Positions 8,207-17,749 of a DNA stretch of 64,000 nucleotides are shown here, piece after piece. The stretch lies in the NCBI GenBank assembly GCA_031316315.1, contig JADBEO010000004.1:1-64000 (forward strand), read 5' to 3'. Origin of the DNA: Chelatococcus sambhunathii. GTDB lineage: Bacteria > Pseudomonadota > Alphaproteobacteria > Rhizobiales > Methylopilaceae. The notes under the pieces were generated by a model. It searched no databases. It worked only from the letters and a program-made list of their open reading frames with translations, and had not been told where the DNA came from. Numbering within the stretch: the first letter of the stretch is position 1; every line of letters begins with the position of its first letter. The position numbers were made by a program, and so were the translations under genes.

Positions 8207-8811
8207 GCATCCTTCCGTTCCGCCGCCGCGCTGTCGGGGCAGCCGCCGCCGCGGCCCTCGCTCTCGCCCTCAGCGCCTGCGCGTCTAAGCCTCCGCAGAC
8301 CTTCGACCTGACGGCGCCGGCGAAGCTGACGCGATCTTCGAAGTTCGCCGGCAATCTGATCGTGGCCGAGCCCGTCGCGGTCGCAACCCTCGACGGCCAG
8401 CGTGTGGTCGTGAAGCCGACCGCCGGCGAGGTGACCTATCTCGGCAACGCCCAGTGGTCGGACCGGCTTCCGAAGCTCGTCCAGGCCAAGATCATCGAGG
8501 CCTACGAGAATTCGAGCCGGCTGACGTCGGTCGGCCGCCCCGGCGACCGGCTGACGGTCGACTACCAGCTGATCAGCGAACTGCGCGCCTTCGAGATCGA
8601 CGCGGCGAGCGGGCAGGCGGTGGTCGAGCTCACCGCCAAGGTGATCGACGACAAGAGCGGCAAGATCGTCGCCGGCGGCGTATTCTCCGCCCGCCGTCCC
8701 GTGCCGCAGCCGATCGAGGGCCTCGGTGCGACGCGCGCGCTCGACGAGGCGCTCGGCGAGGTGCTGCGCGAGCTTGTGAGCTGGAGCGGCGCAACGCGCG
8801 GCGGCGTCTGA
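8203..8811 (+). CDS. ABC-type transport auxiliary lipoprotein (PqiC/YmbA-like)
   Basis: A 202-residue predicted lipoprotein. It has a basic N-terminus, a hydrophobic Ala/Leu stretch and a lipobox LSAC at about residues 23-26, so the mature protein would start at the Cys and be lipidated. The body, with RSSKFAGNLIVAEPVAV and NAQWSDRLPKLVQAKIIEAYE, matches the auxiliary lipoprotein family of MCE transporters (PqiC-like), thought to act at the outer membrane end of the lipid path. The start overlaps the MCE protein stop (ATGA), so expression is coupled. It is the last gene of the operon, and a strong terminator begins 31 bases after its stop. Confidence 0.88.
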   Translation: MSILPFRRRAVGAAAAAALALALSACASKPPQTFDLTAPAKLTRSSKFAGNLIVAEPVAVATLDGQRVVVKPTAGEVTYLGNAQWSDRLPKLVQAKIIEAYENSSRLTSVGRPGDRLTVDYQLISELRAFEIDAASGQAVVELTAKVIDDKSGKIVAGGVFSARRPVPQPIEGLGATRALDEALGEVLRELVSWSGATRGGV

Positions 8812-8842
8812 GGCTCGAGCCGACGGTCGTCGTTCCCGAGAT

Positions 8843-8881
8843 GAAAAAGGCCCGCCCGGCGCTCGCCGGCGGGCCTTTTCA
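8843..8881. terminator. Bidirectional rho-independent terminator
   Basis: A GC-rich hairpin with arms GGCCCGCC and GGCGGGCC is flanked by an A-tract on the left and a T-tract on the right. It can therefore end both the plus-strand Mla operon and the minus-strand giant gene that stops at 8891. It is the clearest terminator in the window. Confidence 0.9.
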
Positions 8882-8890
8882 TAAGAAGCC

Positions 8891-11800
8891 TTACGGCTTC
8901 TCGAACTTGCCGGCCGCGTGGGCGAGCATCGTGTAGACCTTGCCCGTCTCCGAGGTGAGATAGGTCTGGGCCAGCGCGTCGTCGCCGGCCGGCGCCACCT
9001 CGTCAAGCAGCTTCTCGAACTCGCTCACATAGCGGTCAACGGTCGCCCGGAACTCCGGTTCGGCCTCGTACTTCTTGCGGATGTCCTCATAGGTCTGCTG
9101 GCCCTGCAGCGTGTAGAGCCGGCGGGTGAAGACGCTCCGCTCGCCGCGGCGATAGCGGTCCCAGAGTTCGGCGACCGCCTGGTGGTCGATCATGCGCGCG
9201 ATATCGACGGAGAGCGTGTCGAGGGTCTCAAGCGTGCGCGCCTGGCCGCGGCCCTTGCCCTCGTCCGCACGATCCTCTTCCGATGCGCGGGCGAGCAGGC
9301 CGGAGATCCAGCTGCCGCCTTCCTCGGCGCGCGGCAAGCCGGCGCGGGGCGCCGAACGCGGCGCCGGCTGGGCCGCAGGCGCGGGTTCCGCCGCCTTGGC
9401 CGGCGCCGTCTGCTGCGGGGCCGGCTTCGCGGCCGCAGGAGCGGGCTTCGGCTGCGGCGCGTCCGCCGTCGGCTCGGCCGCCGGAGCGGGACGCGCCGGC
9501 TGGACCGGACGAGCCGGCGCGGTCGGCTGAGCCGCCGCCTGGGCGACGCGCGGCGCCGCGACCATGGACCGCTCGGCGACGTCGAAGCTTGCGCCGTGGC
9601 GGGCGGCGATCTCGCCGAGCGTGGTGAGCGCCTTGATCTGGTCGGCCACCACCCGGCGCAGCTCCGCCGCGTTCTCCTCGGCCTCCTTCGGCATCTCGAG
9701 GACGCCGCGCTTCAGCTGCTCGCGCGTCGCGTCGAGCTCGTTCTGGATCGAGGCCGTCATGCCGCGCATTTCGCGGGTGACCTCGGCGAAGCGCGTGCTC
9801 GCCTCGGTCAGCATGCGGGCGATCTCGCGCGCGGCCTCGTCGTTCGCCGCCTTGAGGGCGGCCGCCGTGCGCTGGCGCTCGGTCTCGGCGGTGCTGCGGA
9901 CCTTCTCGAACTCCCCGGAGATCGACTGGGTGGTCGCGCCGACCTGGGCCGCGAGCCCTTCGGCGACGGCGCGCGCGCGCTCTTCGGAGCGCGAGAGCGC
10001 GGAGTCGATCGAGGTCGAGAAGCCCTGCAGAACGCGGCCGAGCTCCTCGGCCTTGGCGCTGAGTCCGGTCGACAGCGTCTCCAGCGAACCACGGCGCTCG
10101 TCGAGCGCGCCGGCGAGCCGCGCCTGGGTCACATCGAGCGTCTCCGTCACGTGGGCGATCGCCTGGGTCTGCTGGTCGAGCGAACGGGCAACCTCGCTGA
10201 CGCGCTCGAGCACGCCCATCGAGACGTCGCGCAGCGACGCGACCTGGCCGCCGACGCGGTCGCCGGTGCGGGTCGTGGTCTCCGCGATGTCGGCCATGAT
10301 CTCTTCGAAGGCCGTGACGCGCGAGGAGAGATCGGTCTCGACCGCGCCGAGCTTGCGGCCGGCGTTGTCGAGCAGGCTCTGAAGCGCCGTGTTGGCGTCC
10401 GCAAGCCGGGTCAGCGTCTCGCCGAGATCCCCGGCGAGCGCGCTCTGGGTCTCGGTGAGGTCGGCGACCGCGCGGCGGCTCTCGCGCGAGATCGTCCGGG
10501 CCAAGGCCGACGTTGCCTCGGTCACGGCCTCCTGCAGCTTGGCGCTGGAGGCGTCGAGAAGCTCGACCGCCTTGGCGGTCTCGGCGCCCATGTTCTCGCC
10601 GAGGCGCTGGGAGACGAGGCGCAACCGGTCGGCGACCTGGTTGAGGTTGCCGATGGTCGAGGCGCCGCGGGACTCGAAGGTCGCGACGAGCTCGCCGTTG
10701 AGCGAGTCGACCGTCTCGCGCAGCGCCTCGCCGCGCGCCGACAGCGTATCGACGAGGGCGGCGGCCCGCTCATCGAAGCGCCCGACGACCGACTCGCCGA
10801 CGCTCGCCAGTTCGCGCGTCACCGCGCCGCCCTGGCGGTCGAGCCGCTCCAGCAGGCCGGAGCCGCTGGCGTCGAGCGCGCCGGAGAGGTCGGCGATGCG
10901 GGCGGTGATCTCCCTGGCCACGCCCTCGGCGAGCTGGGCGAGGCCGGTCTCCACGCGGACCGCCGCGTCGGCGAGCGCGCGGGCGACCTCCTCGACCTGG
11001 CCGCCGAGCCGCTCGGAAAGGCCGGCGCCGCGCTCATCGAGCGAGGCGTTCACCGAGTCGAGACGGCTGAGGACGGTCATTTCGAAGCGCGCGATGCGGG
11101 TGTCGAGCGTGTCCCCGACCTCGATCGCCTTGGAGCCGAGGGCGCGGTTGACCGCCTCCGCCTTGCCGTCGAAGGAGGCGACGAGATCGTCGGTGCGCGA
11201 GGACAGCGTCGCCGCGAACTCCTCTGCCCGCTGGGCGAGCAGCGCCGCGACGCTGGTCGAGCCTTCGCCGAGCGTGCGGGCGAGCTCCAGGGTGCGCTGC
11301 GCGAGCGTCTCGTTGAGGGAACGGGTGCGCGAGGACAGGCCGTCGTCGATCCGGCTGATCCGGCTTTCCAGCGAAAGGGCGAGATCCCCCATCCGCGCCG
11401 ACATCTGCTCATCGAAGGAGCCGAAGCGGGTGGCGAGCTGGTTGTCGAGGTCCGAGGCGCGTTCGGCGAAGGCGTCGGCCCGTTCGGCCAGCGTGCGCTC
11501 CAGCTCGATCGCCTTGGCATCGAAGCCCGCGACATGGATCGAGACCGACCGGGTGAGGCGCTGGGCGCGCTCGTCGAGGCCCTGGAAGCTCGCGGTGATC
11601 GCGTCGCCCATGGCCGACGCCCGCTCGTTGAGCGCGCCGACGCGCTCCTCGATGGCCCCGTCCAGTTCGGCGACGCGGCTCGCGAAGGACTCGAAGCGCT
11701 CCGACAGCGCCTGGTCGAGCGCCGAGACGCGGCTGTCGAAGGCGCCGAGGCGCTCGCCGATGACACGGTCGAGGGTGCCGACCTTGGAGTCGATCTTGCC

Positions 11801-14800
11801 GATCTGGGCGCCGATCGTCTCGTCGACCGCGGAGACCTTGGCGTCGATCGCCGCGATCCGCTCGGCCGCGAGGTCGTCGAGACGGGCGATCTTGCCGTCG
11901 AGGTCCGACACGGTGTTTTCGAAGGCTGCGACGCGGGTCGCGATCTCCTCGCCGGCGAGACCGACGCGGACGTCGAACCTGTCGACATGCGCGCGGGTCG
12001 CCTGATCGAAGGCGCCGAGCCGCTCGTCGAAGCCGGCGATCCGGTCGGCGAGCGCGCCGTCGAGGTCGGAGAGCTTCCCGTCGAAGGCGCTGAGGCGCTG
12101 GTCGATCTGGGCGGAGACGCGTCCCGCCTCGGAGCGCAGCCTGGTCTCGGCCTCGGCGACGCGCGCTGCGACAGCGTCCGCGAAGCGACCGCCTTCCTCG
12201 CCCAGCCGGTCGATGAGCGCCGGACCGCGCTCGCCGAACACCGTCTCGAGCGCCGCGATCTGCTGGTTGAGCCGCTCGCTGACCGCGCCGTCGACGTCGG
12301 CGAGCTTGCCGTCGAACGCGCTGAGGCGCTCGTCGATGCTGGTCGAGATGCGGCCGGCCTCGGAGCGGAGCCTGAGCTCGACCTCCGCGATGCGGCTCGC
12401 GATCGTTTCGGCGAAGCGGCCGCCTTCCTGGTCGAACCTGTCGAGCAAGGCGGGGGCGCGGTCGCCGAACAGGGTTTCGAGCGCCGCGAGGTGCTGCTTC
12501 AGGCCTTCGCCCACGGCCTCGCCGCGAGCGGAGATCGCCTCTGCGATCTCGCTGATGGCGAGGGCCAACGCCGCCGCGACCTTCTCGCCGCGCTGGCCGA
12601 TCACCGCGCCGATCTCGTCGCTGACCTTGTCGAGGCGCTCGCGGATGCCGACGACGCGCTGGTCCATGAGCTCGCCGAAGCCGTGGACGGAGCTCTCCAG
12701 CGTGGACTTCGCCGCAGTGGCGCCGTCCTCGAGGCGCAGCGCGACGTGGCTCGCCGCGTCGGCCAGCATGCGCTCGGCCTTGGCGATCTCGTCGGCGAGT
12801 CTGTCGCCGATGCTGGAGCTCGCGGAGTCGAAACGGGATTCGAAGGCGCCCAGGCGCTCGGCGAAGGCGGCCGCAGCCCGCTCGTCGGCGGTCTTGAAGG
12901 CTTCCTCGGCGTTGGCCGCGCGTTCGCCGATCGCCTCGACGAGACGCTGTTCGCTCGCCGCGATGCGCTGCTGGAGGTCGCCGCCGCGCGTGACGATGGA
13001 GTTGTGGATGCGCTCGGCCGTATCGGCGAGGGCGATGGTGAGCTGCCCGCCGCGGTCGGCGATGACGTCGGCGACGGAGGCGCCGGTCGTCGACAGGCGA
13101 TCCTCGAAGGCCCTGAGTCGGTCCTCGACGCTGGAGCCGATCCGGCCGGTCGCGTCGTCGAAGGCCTTCTCGACCGCCGCAGCGCGCGCGTCGATCTTGG
13201 AGGTGAGCTGGTCGCCGGAGGCGGCGAGGCGCTGCTCGAGGTCGCCGCCACGCACGACCACGATGTCGTGGATGCGCTCGGCGGTCTCGCTCAGCGTGTC
13301 GGACAGCGCGCCGCCGCGATCGGCGATGACGGTCGCGATCGACTCGCCGGTCTCGGCGAGTTTGACCTCGAAGCCCTGCGTGCGGTCGTCCAGCGCCTTG
13401 GCGATGCGTTGCGCCGCGGCGTCTAGCGCAGCCTCGGCCGCGGTCGCACGGGCGTCGAAGGTCTCGCCGAGCCTGTCGCCGCTGGCCGAGATCCGCTTCT
13501 CGAGGTCGTCGCCGCGGACGACGACGATGTCGTGCATCCGGTCGGCCTGGTCGCCGAGGGCGGTGAGCAGGATCTGGCTGCGCTCGGAGAGCACGTCGGC
13601 GATGGTGACGCCGGCGGATTCGAACGTCTCCCGGACCTCACGGGCGCGATCGTCGATGGACGACACGATCCGGGCGCCGACGGCGCCGAATTCGTTCTCG
13701 ATGTCCGAGCTCTTGTCCACGATCGCGGCGTGCACGCGGTCGCTCGCGCGGGTGATGCGGTCGGCGACGTCGAGGCCTTGCGTCTCCAGCAGGCCGAGGA
13801 TGCGGTCGCCGTTCTCGGCATAGCGGCGCTCGAGATCGCCGCCATGGACGACGATCGCCTCGTGCATCTTGGCCGAGGCTTCCGCGAGCCGGTCGGACAG
13901 CTCCCCGCCGCGCGCCGCGATCTCTTCCGCGAGCCGCGCGCCGGTCTCGTCGAGCCGGCCAGTGATCTCGCCGCCGCGCGCCGACAGGTCCTCGACCACG
14001 CGGTCGCCTGCGAGGCGCAGCGCCTCGGTGACGTCGGCCGCCCTGACCTGCAGCGTCTGCTCGAACTCGCTCGCGATCGACTGCAGCGCCGTCGAGGCGT
14101 CGTCAGCGCGCTCCGCGATCGCGCGGACGACGAGATCGGAGCGTTCGGAGAAGCGGTCGCTGACAAGTCCGCCGGTCCGCTCCAGTTCGGTCGTGAAGGA
14201 CGCCGCGCGTGCGGCGAAGTCGTCGGACAGCCGCGAGGCGGTGGCGGCGAACTGCTCGATCGAACGGTCGCCATTGGCCTCGAAGGCCTCCGTGACGGAG
14301 GCCGCGGTCTCGGAGAGGGTGGCGACGAGGTCACGGGAGCGGTCGTCGAGGCGCGCGATGATCGACCCCGCCTTGTCGTCGATGGCGAGATGGAAGCGGT
14401 CGCCCGCGTCGGCGAGCGCGGTCGACAGCACGGCCGAGCGGTCCTCGAACCGGTCGATCAGCGCGCTCGCCTTGCCTTCGATCACGTCCTGGAAGCGCTC
14501 GCCGACGTCCGACAGCGTGTCGGAAACGGTGCGCGTCCGCTCGTCGAGAGCGGCGGCGAGGGCGACCGAGCGGTCGTCGAAGCGCTCGATGAGCGCCCCG
14601 GCCTTGCCCTCGATGACGTCGTGGAAGCGGGCGCCGACGTTGGACAGCGCGTCGGCCATGCTCCGCGAACGATCGTCGAGCGCCCCGAGAATATCGTCCG
14701 AGTGGCCCGAGAGACGTTCATGGATCGCCGCTCCGGCGGCGGCGAGCGCGGCGGTGAATTCGGCGGCGCGGTTGGCGAAATCGTCGGAGACACCGGCGCC

Positions 14801-16126
14801 GGTGCGGTCGAACTGCTCGACCGCGGCGGCCGCGCGCTCAGCCAGAGTTTCGGACACGGCCGAGCCCACGCGCTCGATTTCCGCCGCGACGGCGGAGCCG
14901 CGGGTCGCGATCGCTTCGACCGTGTCGGTCCCGAGCCTCGAGACGCGCTGGTCGAAATCGGAGCTCGCCGCGGCGAGGCGGTCGGTCACCAGCATGGAAC
15001 GCTCGTCGATCGAGCGGATGACGTCCTCGCTCGCGCCGGCGATGGCGAGGCGCGCCGCCTCGGAGCGCGACACCAGCGCGTCGGTCAGCTTGCCCCCGAC
15101 CTCGCCGAGATTGGCCGCGACCTGCTCGCCGCTGGCGGTCAGGCTCTCGATCAGGGCGGCGCCGCGCCCGCCGATCGCCTCGATCATCTCCTCGCCGGCG
15201 CGGCGGATCGCCTCGATGATTTCGGCGGACTTCGAGTCGAGGTCGCCGCGCACCTGGGCGCCGGACTCCGAGATGTTGGCGGTGAGCAGGCCGGCCGCGG
15301 CGTTGAGGTCCTGCGCCAGCAGATCGTGGGCGCCGGCGATGGTCTCGCGCAGACGCGTCGCATTGCCGTCGATGGCGTCGCGCTGGGCCTGGATCTCCTC
15401 GATCAGCGTGCGGACGCGGACCTCGTTGTCGTGAAAGGAGCGCTCGAGGGAGGACACCTCGCCCCGCACCAACTGCTCCAGGTCGCCGGCGCGCGAGACG
15501 GCGCGCTCGATGCCGTCGCCCATCGCAGCGACCTCGCGGCGCACTGCCTGACCGAGCGAGGACACTGCGTCGGCCGAGTTGGCGTCGGGCTCGGCGAGGC
15601 GAAGCGCGACCTCCGTCATGGAGCGCGCGACCAGCCGCATCTCCTGGCTGCGCCACGACATCATGGCGATCATGAAGAACACGACGACGGGCGCGAGGGT
15701 CGCGAGCGCGACGACCGCGAGATGGGCCTGCAGGCTGCGATCGGCGAAGTCGAGCTGGCCCTGGCCGAGACCGACGACCGTCACGAGGTAGAGACCGGCG
15801 AGCGCGGCCCAGGCGAGCGAGGCGATGGTCGCGAGGACGAAAGGCGCGCGAGACGGCTTGCGCTGCAGCGCATAGACGAGATGGGCGAAGGAGCGCGCGT
15901 CGTCGTTGGCCGGCGTGCGGCGTCCGGCCCGGTCCGCGGCGGGGCGCCGCTCAGTCGACGGGGCCGGAGCGGCAGGAGCGACTCGCGGCTCGGGCGCAGT
16001 CTCCGGCGACTCGGCCTTCGGACTCTCGACGGCGGCCTTGGCCTCGGGGGCGACGAGGTTCAGCGCCTCCTCGATCGCCGAAAGGGCCGCCTCGGCGGGG
16101 TCCTTGGCCGGTGTCGCATTCGCCAT
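8891..16126 (-). CDS. gpr: Giant coiled-coil membrane protein, Growth Pole Ring (GPR/RgsE)-like
   Basis: A 2411-residue protein. Residues 1-90 are acidic and Ala/Pro-rich. Two hydrophobic helices follow (about 98-120 and 135-158, including APFVLATIASLAWAALAGLYL and VVFFMIAMMSW). About 1950 residues of continuous helical sequence come next, dominated by Ala, Glu, Asp, Arg and Ser, with repeating units such as ERIHDIVVVRGGDLEQRL and DVIEGKA(G/S)ALI(E/D)RF. A Pro/Ala-rich linker (about 2190-2260) leads to a compact C-terminal domain of about 130 residues. Size, membrane topology and apolipoprotein-like helices match Agrobacterium GPR and Sinorhizobium RgsE, which form a ring at the growing pole and organise peptidoglycan synthesis. 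The start is the ATG at 16124-16126, preceded by GAGG; an upstream in-frame ATG at 16159 is less likely. Homology should be confirmed because low-complexity helices can mislead. Confidence 0.85.
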   Translation of the reverse strand: MANATPAKDPAEAALSAIEEALNLVAPEAKAAVESPKAESPETAPEPRVAPAAPAPSTERRPAADRAGRRTPANDDARSFAHLVYALQRKPSRAPFVLATIASLAWAALAGLYLVTVVGLGQGQLDFADRSLQAHLAVVALATLAPVVVFFMIAMMSWRSQEMRLVARSMTEVALRLAEPDANSADAVSSLGQAVRREVAAMGDGIERAVSRAGDLEQLVRGEVSSLERSFHDNEVRVRTLIEEIQAQRDAIDGNATRLRETIAGAHDLLAQDLNAAAGLLTANISESGAQVRGDLDSKSAEIIEAIRRAGEEMIEAIGGRGAALIESLTASGEQVAANLGEVGGKLTDALVSRSEAARLAIAGASEDVIRSIDERSMLVTDRLAAASSDFDQRVSRLGTDTVEAIATRGSAVAAEIERVGSAVSETLAERAAAAVEQFDRTGAGVSDDFANRAAEFTAALAAAGAAIHERLSGHSDDILGALDDRSRSMADALSNVGARFHDVIEGKAGALIERFDDRSVALAAALDERTRTVSDTLSDVGERFQDVIEGKASALIDRFEDRSAVLSTALADAGDRFHLAIDDKAGSIIARLDDRSRDLVATLSETAASVTEAFEANGDRSIEQFAATASRLSDDFAARAASFTTELERTGGLVSDRFSERSDLVVRAIAERADDASTALQSIASEFEQTLQVRAADVTEALRLAGDRVVEDLSARGGEITGRLDETGARLAEEIAARGGELSDRLAEASAKMHEAIVVHGGDLERRYAENGDRILGLLETQGLDVADRITRASDRVHAAIVDKSSDIENEFGAVGARIVSSIDDRAREVRETFESAGVTIADVLSERSQILLTALGDQADRMHDIVVVRGDDLEKRISASGDRLGETFDARATAAEAALDAAAQRIAKALDDRTQGFEVKLAETGESIATVIADRGGALSDTLSETAERIHDIVVVRGGDLEQRLAASGDQLTSKIDARAAAVEKAFDDATGRIGSSVEDRLRAFEDRLSTTGASVADVIADRGGQLTIALADTAERIHNSIVTRGGDLQQRIAASEQRLVEAIGERAANAEEAFKTADERAAAAFAERLGAFESRFDSASSSIGDRLADEIAKAERMLADAASHVALRLEDGATAAKSTLESSVHGFGELMDQRVVGIRERLDKVSDEIGAVIGQRGEKVAAALALAISEIAEAISARGEAVGEGLKQHLAALETLFGDRAPALLDRFDQEGGRFAETIASRIAEVELRLRSEAGRISTSIDERLSAFDGKLADVDGAVSERLNQQIAALETVFGERGPALIDRLGEEGGRFADAVAARVAEAETRLRSEAGRVSAQIDQRLSAFDGKLSDLDGALADRIAGFDERLGAFDQATRAHVDRFDVRVGLAGEEIATRVAAFENTVSDLDGKIARLDDLAAERIAAIDAKVSAVDETIGAQIGKIDSKVGTLDRVIGERLGAFDSRVSALDQALSERFESFASRVAELDGAIEERVGALNERASAMGDAITASFQGLDERAQRLTRSVSIHVAGFDAKAIELERTLAERADAFAERASDLDNQLATRFGSFDEQMSARMGDLALSLESRISRIDDGLSSRTRSLNETLAQRTLELARTLGEGSTSVAALLAQRAEEFAATLSSRTDDLVASFDGKAEAVNRALGSKAIEVGDTLDTRIARFEMTVLSRLDSVNASLDERGAGLSERLGGQVEEVARALADAAVRVETGLAQLAEGVAREITARIADLSGALDASGSGLLERLDRQGGAVTRELASVGESVVGRFDERAAALVDTLSARGEALRETVDSLNGELVATFESRGASTIGNLNQVADRLRLVSQRLGENMGAETAKAVELLDASSAKLQEAVTEATSALARTISRESRRAVADLTETQSALAGDLGETLTRLADANTALQSLLDNAGRKLGAVETDLSSRVTAFEEIMADIAETTTRTGDRVGGQVASLRDVSMGVLERVSEVARSLDQQTQAIAHVTETLDVTQARLAGALDERRGSLETLSTGLSAKAEELGRVLQGFSTSIDSALSRSEERARAVAEGLAAQVGATTQSISGEFEKVRSTAETERQRTAAALKAANDEAAREIARMLTEASTRFAEVTREMRGMTASIQNELDATREQLKRGVLEMPKEAEENAAELRRVVADQIKALTTLGEIAARHGASFDVAERSMVAAPRVAQAAAQPTAPARPVQPARPAPAAEPTADAPQPKPAPAAAKPAPQQTAPAKAAEPAPAAQPAPRSAPRAGLPRAEEGGSWISGLLARASEEDRADEGKGRGQARTLETLDTLSVDIARMIDHQAVAELWDRYRRGERSVFTRRLYTLQGQQTYEDIRKKYEAEPEFRATVDRYVSEFEKLLDEVAPAGDDALAQTYLTSETGKVYTMLAHAAGKFEKP

Positions 16127-16414
16127 GTCGTCGCCTCGCGTCCGCACGCCATTACACAATCGGTCGCTCGGACGAGCGTCCCTTCTTCGCGCCTAACGTT
16201 GATCAAAGCCGCCAAGCTATTGCAGAAGAAGACGAAACGCCTGTCCTAAGTACCCCGTTTTCCCCGGGTGCGCGGCGTCGCTCGCCGGGGCATACTCGTC
16301 GCGCCGAAAGATGCTATCGGCCCTCTTAACTTTAGAGAACAGTGGAATTCCGCATTTGGCAAACATCGTTAACGACTTGGTAACCATATCGTCCCGCTCT
16401 GGGACGGCGCGGCC

Positions 16415-17593
16415 ATGTTCCTGCGCTTCTTCGGCGCGTTGAGAGAGGCCGGGATACCGGTCTCCCTGCGCGAGCATCTCGGCTTCCTCGACGCCCTGTC
16501 CCATGATCTCGCAGGGCGCGAGCTCGACGGGCTGCACGGCCTGGCGCGGACTTGCCTCGTCAAGGACGAACGCTTCTTCGACCGGTTCGACCGGGTGTTC
16601 GGCGAGGTGTTCCGGGGTGTGGAAAACCTTTCCGCGGCGATGGAGCAGGCGGACATTCCCGCCGAATGGCTGGCGAAGCGCTTCCAGCGGCTCCTGAGCG
16701 ACGAGGAGAAGGCCGCGATCGAGGCGATGGGCGGGCTCGACAAGCTGATGGAGACTTTGCGACAGCGCCTCGCCGAGCAGAAGGGGCGCCACGAGGGCGG
16801 CAGCAAGTGGATCGGCACGGGCGGCACGTCGCCCTTCGGGGCCGACGGCTACAATCCGGAAGGCGTGCGCATCGGCCAGGACGCCAACCGCAATTTCCGG
16901 GCGGTGAAGGTCTGGGACCGGCGCGAGTTCAAGGATCTCGACGGCGAGGCCGAGATCGGCACGCGCGCGATCAAAGTCGCGCTGCGGCGCCTTCGCCGAT
17001 TCGCCCGCACCGGCGCGCCGGACGAGCTCGACCTCGACGGCACGATCGACGGAACTGCGAGGCAGGGCTGGCTCAACGTGCGCATGCGCCCCGAGCGGCG
17101 CAACGGCGCCAAGGTGCTCCTCCTGCTCGACGTCGGGGGTTCGATGGACTGGCACGTCGGCGTCTGCGAGGAGCTGTTCTCGGCGGCGCGGGCGGAGTTC
17201 CGCCGGCTCGACCACTTCTATTTCCACAACTGCGTTTACGAGCGCGTCTGGAGGGACAACCGGCGCCGCCGGACCGAATCGACGCCGACCCTCGACCTGA
17301 TCCGGAGCCTTCCGGCCGACACCCATCTCATCGTCGTCGGCGACGCCTCTATGAGCCCCTATGAGATCGTGAGCCCCGGCGGCTCGGTCGAGCACATCAA
17401 CGAGGAGGCCGGCGAGGTCTGGATCCGGAGGCTCGCCGCGCACTTCCCAAAGCTCGCCTGGATCAATCCGCTGCCCGAGGAGCAGTGGGGCTGGACGCAT
17501 TCGGTCGGGATGGTCCGCAGGCTCGTCGAGGACCGAATGTATCCGCTGACGCTCGACGGCCTCGAAAGGGCGATGCGGGCGCTGGCGCGTTAA
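16415..17593 (+). CDS. VWA domain-containing protein, CoxE-like
   Basis: A 392-residue CoxE-type von Willebrand factor A protein. It starts MFLRFFGALREAGIPVS, a typical opening for the family, and has a helical N-terminal half. The MIDAS motif is LLLDVGGSMDW near residues 233-243, a DxGxS form of the usual DxSxS; later pieces such as IVVGDASMSPYE support the fold. Family members work with a MoxR AAA+ ATPase to mature or remodel protein complexes. The MoxR partner is usually the neighbouring gene, but the only one in this window lies 16 kb away at 33.2 kb. The ATG at 16415 is preceded by ACGGCGCGGCC, a weak site. It is divergent from the GPR-like gene across a 288-base gap that is AT-richer than its surroundings. 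Confidence 0.88.
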   Translation: MFLRFFGALREAGIPVSLREHLGFLDALSHDLAGRELDGLHGLARTCLVKDERFFDRFDRVFGEVFRGVENLSAAMEQADIPAEWLAKRFQRLLSDEEKAAIEAMGGLDKLMETLRQRLAEQKGRHEGGSKWIGTGGTSPFGADGYNPEGVRIGQDANRNFRAVKVWDRREFKDLDGEAEIGTRAIKVALRRLRRFARTGAPDELDLDGTIDGTARQGWLNVRMRPERRNGAKVLLLLDVGGSMDWHVGVCEELFSAARAEFRRLDHFYFHNCVYERVWRDNRRRRTESTPTLDLIRSLPADTHLIVVGDASMSPYEIVSPGGSVEHINEEAGEVWIRRLAAHFPKLAWINPLPEEQWGWTHSVGMVRRLVEDRMYPLTLDGLERAMRALAR

Positions 17594-17749
17594 CGAAGTT
17601 TTCAAGCTGCGCGAGACTTCAGCCGCGCGGTCCTTAAAATGCGGTCCAATGGCGATCGCGAAGCGAACTCCGTCCCCGGCCGCCGCCGCGGCGAGATCTC
17701 CCGTCGGCCTGCATCGTCGTCGTTCGAACTTCGAACCGCGGGCCAAAAC

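Noticed and set aside
8918-13426. A 1502-codon plus-strand frame opposite the giant gene
   Set aside because: It is Arg/Leu/Gly/Asp-rich with no domain, lies wholly antisense to a gene with clear family features, and is a usual by-product of codon bias in very GC-rich DNA.
11000-15000. Regular repeats that could be mistaken for a CRISPR array
   Set aside because: Units differ in length and sequence, stay in frame and encode helical protein; there are no identical repeats with unique spacers and no cas genes.
16326-16383. Possible CtrA half-sites between the giant gene and the VWA gene (TTAA-N7-GAAC and TTAA-N7-GTAA)
   Set aside because: Both miss the second TTAA, and such partial matches are common by chance in AT-richer intergenic DNA. 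They are weaker than the perfect site at 57.5 kb.
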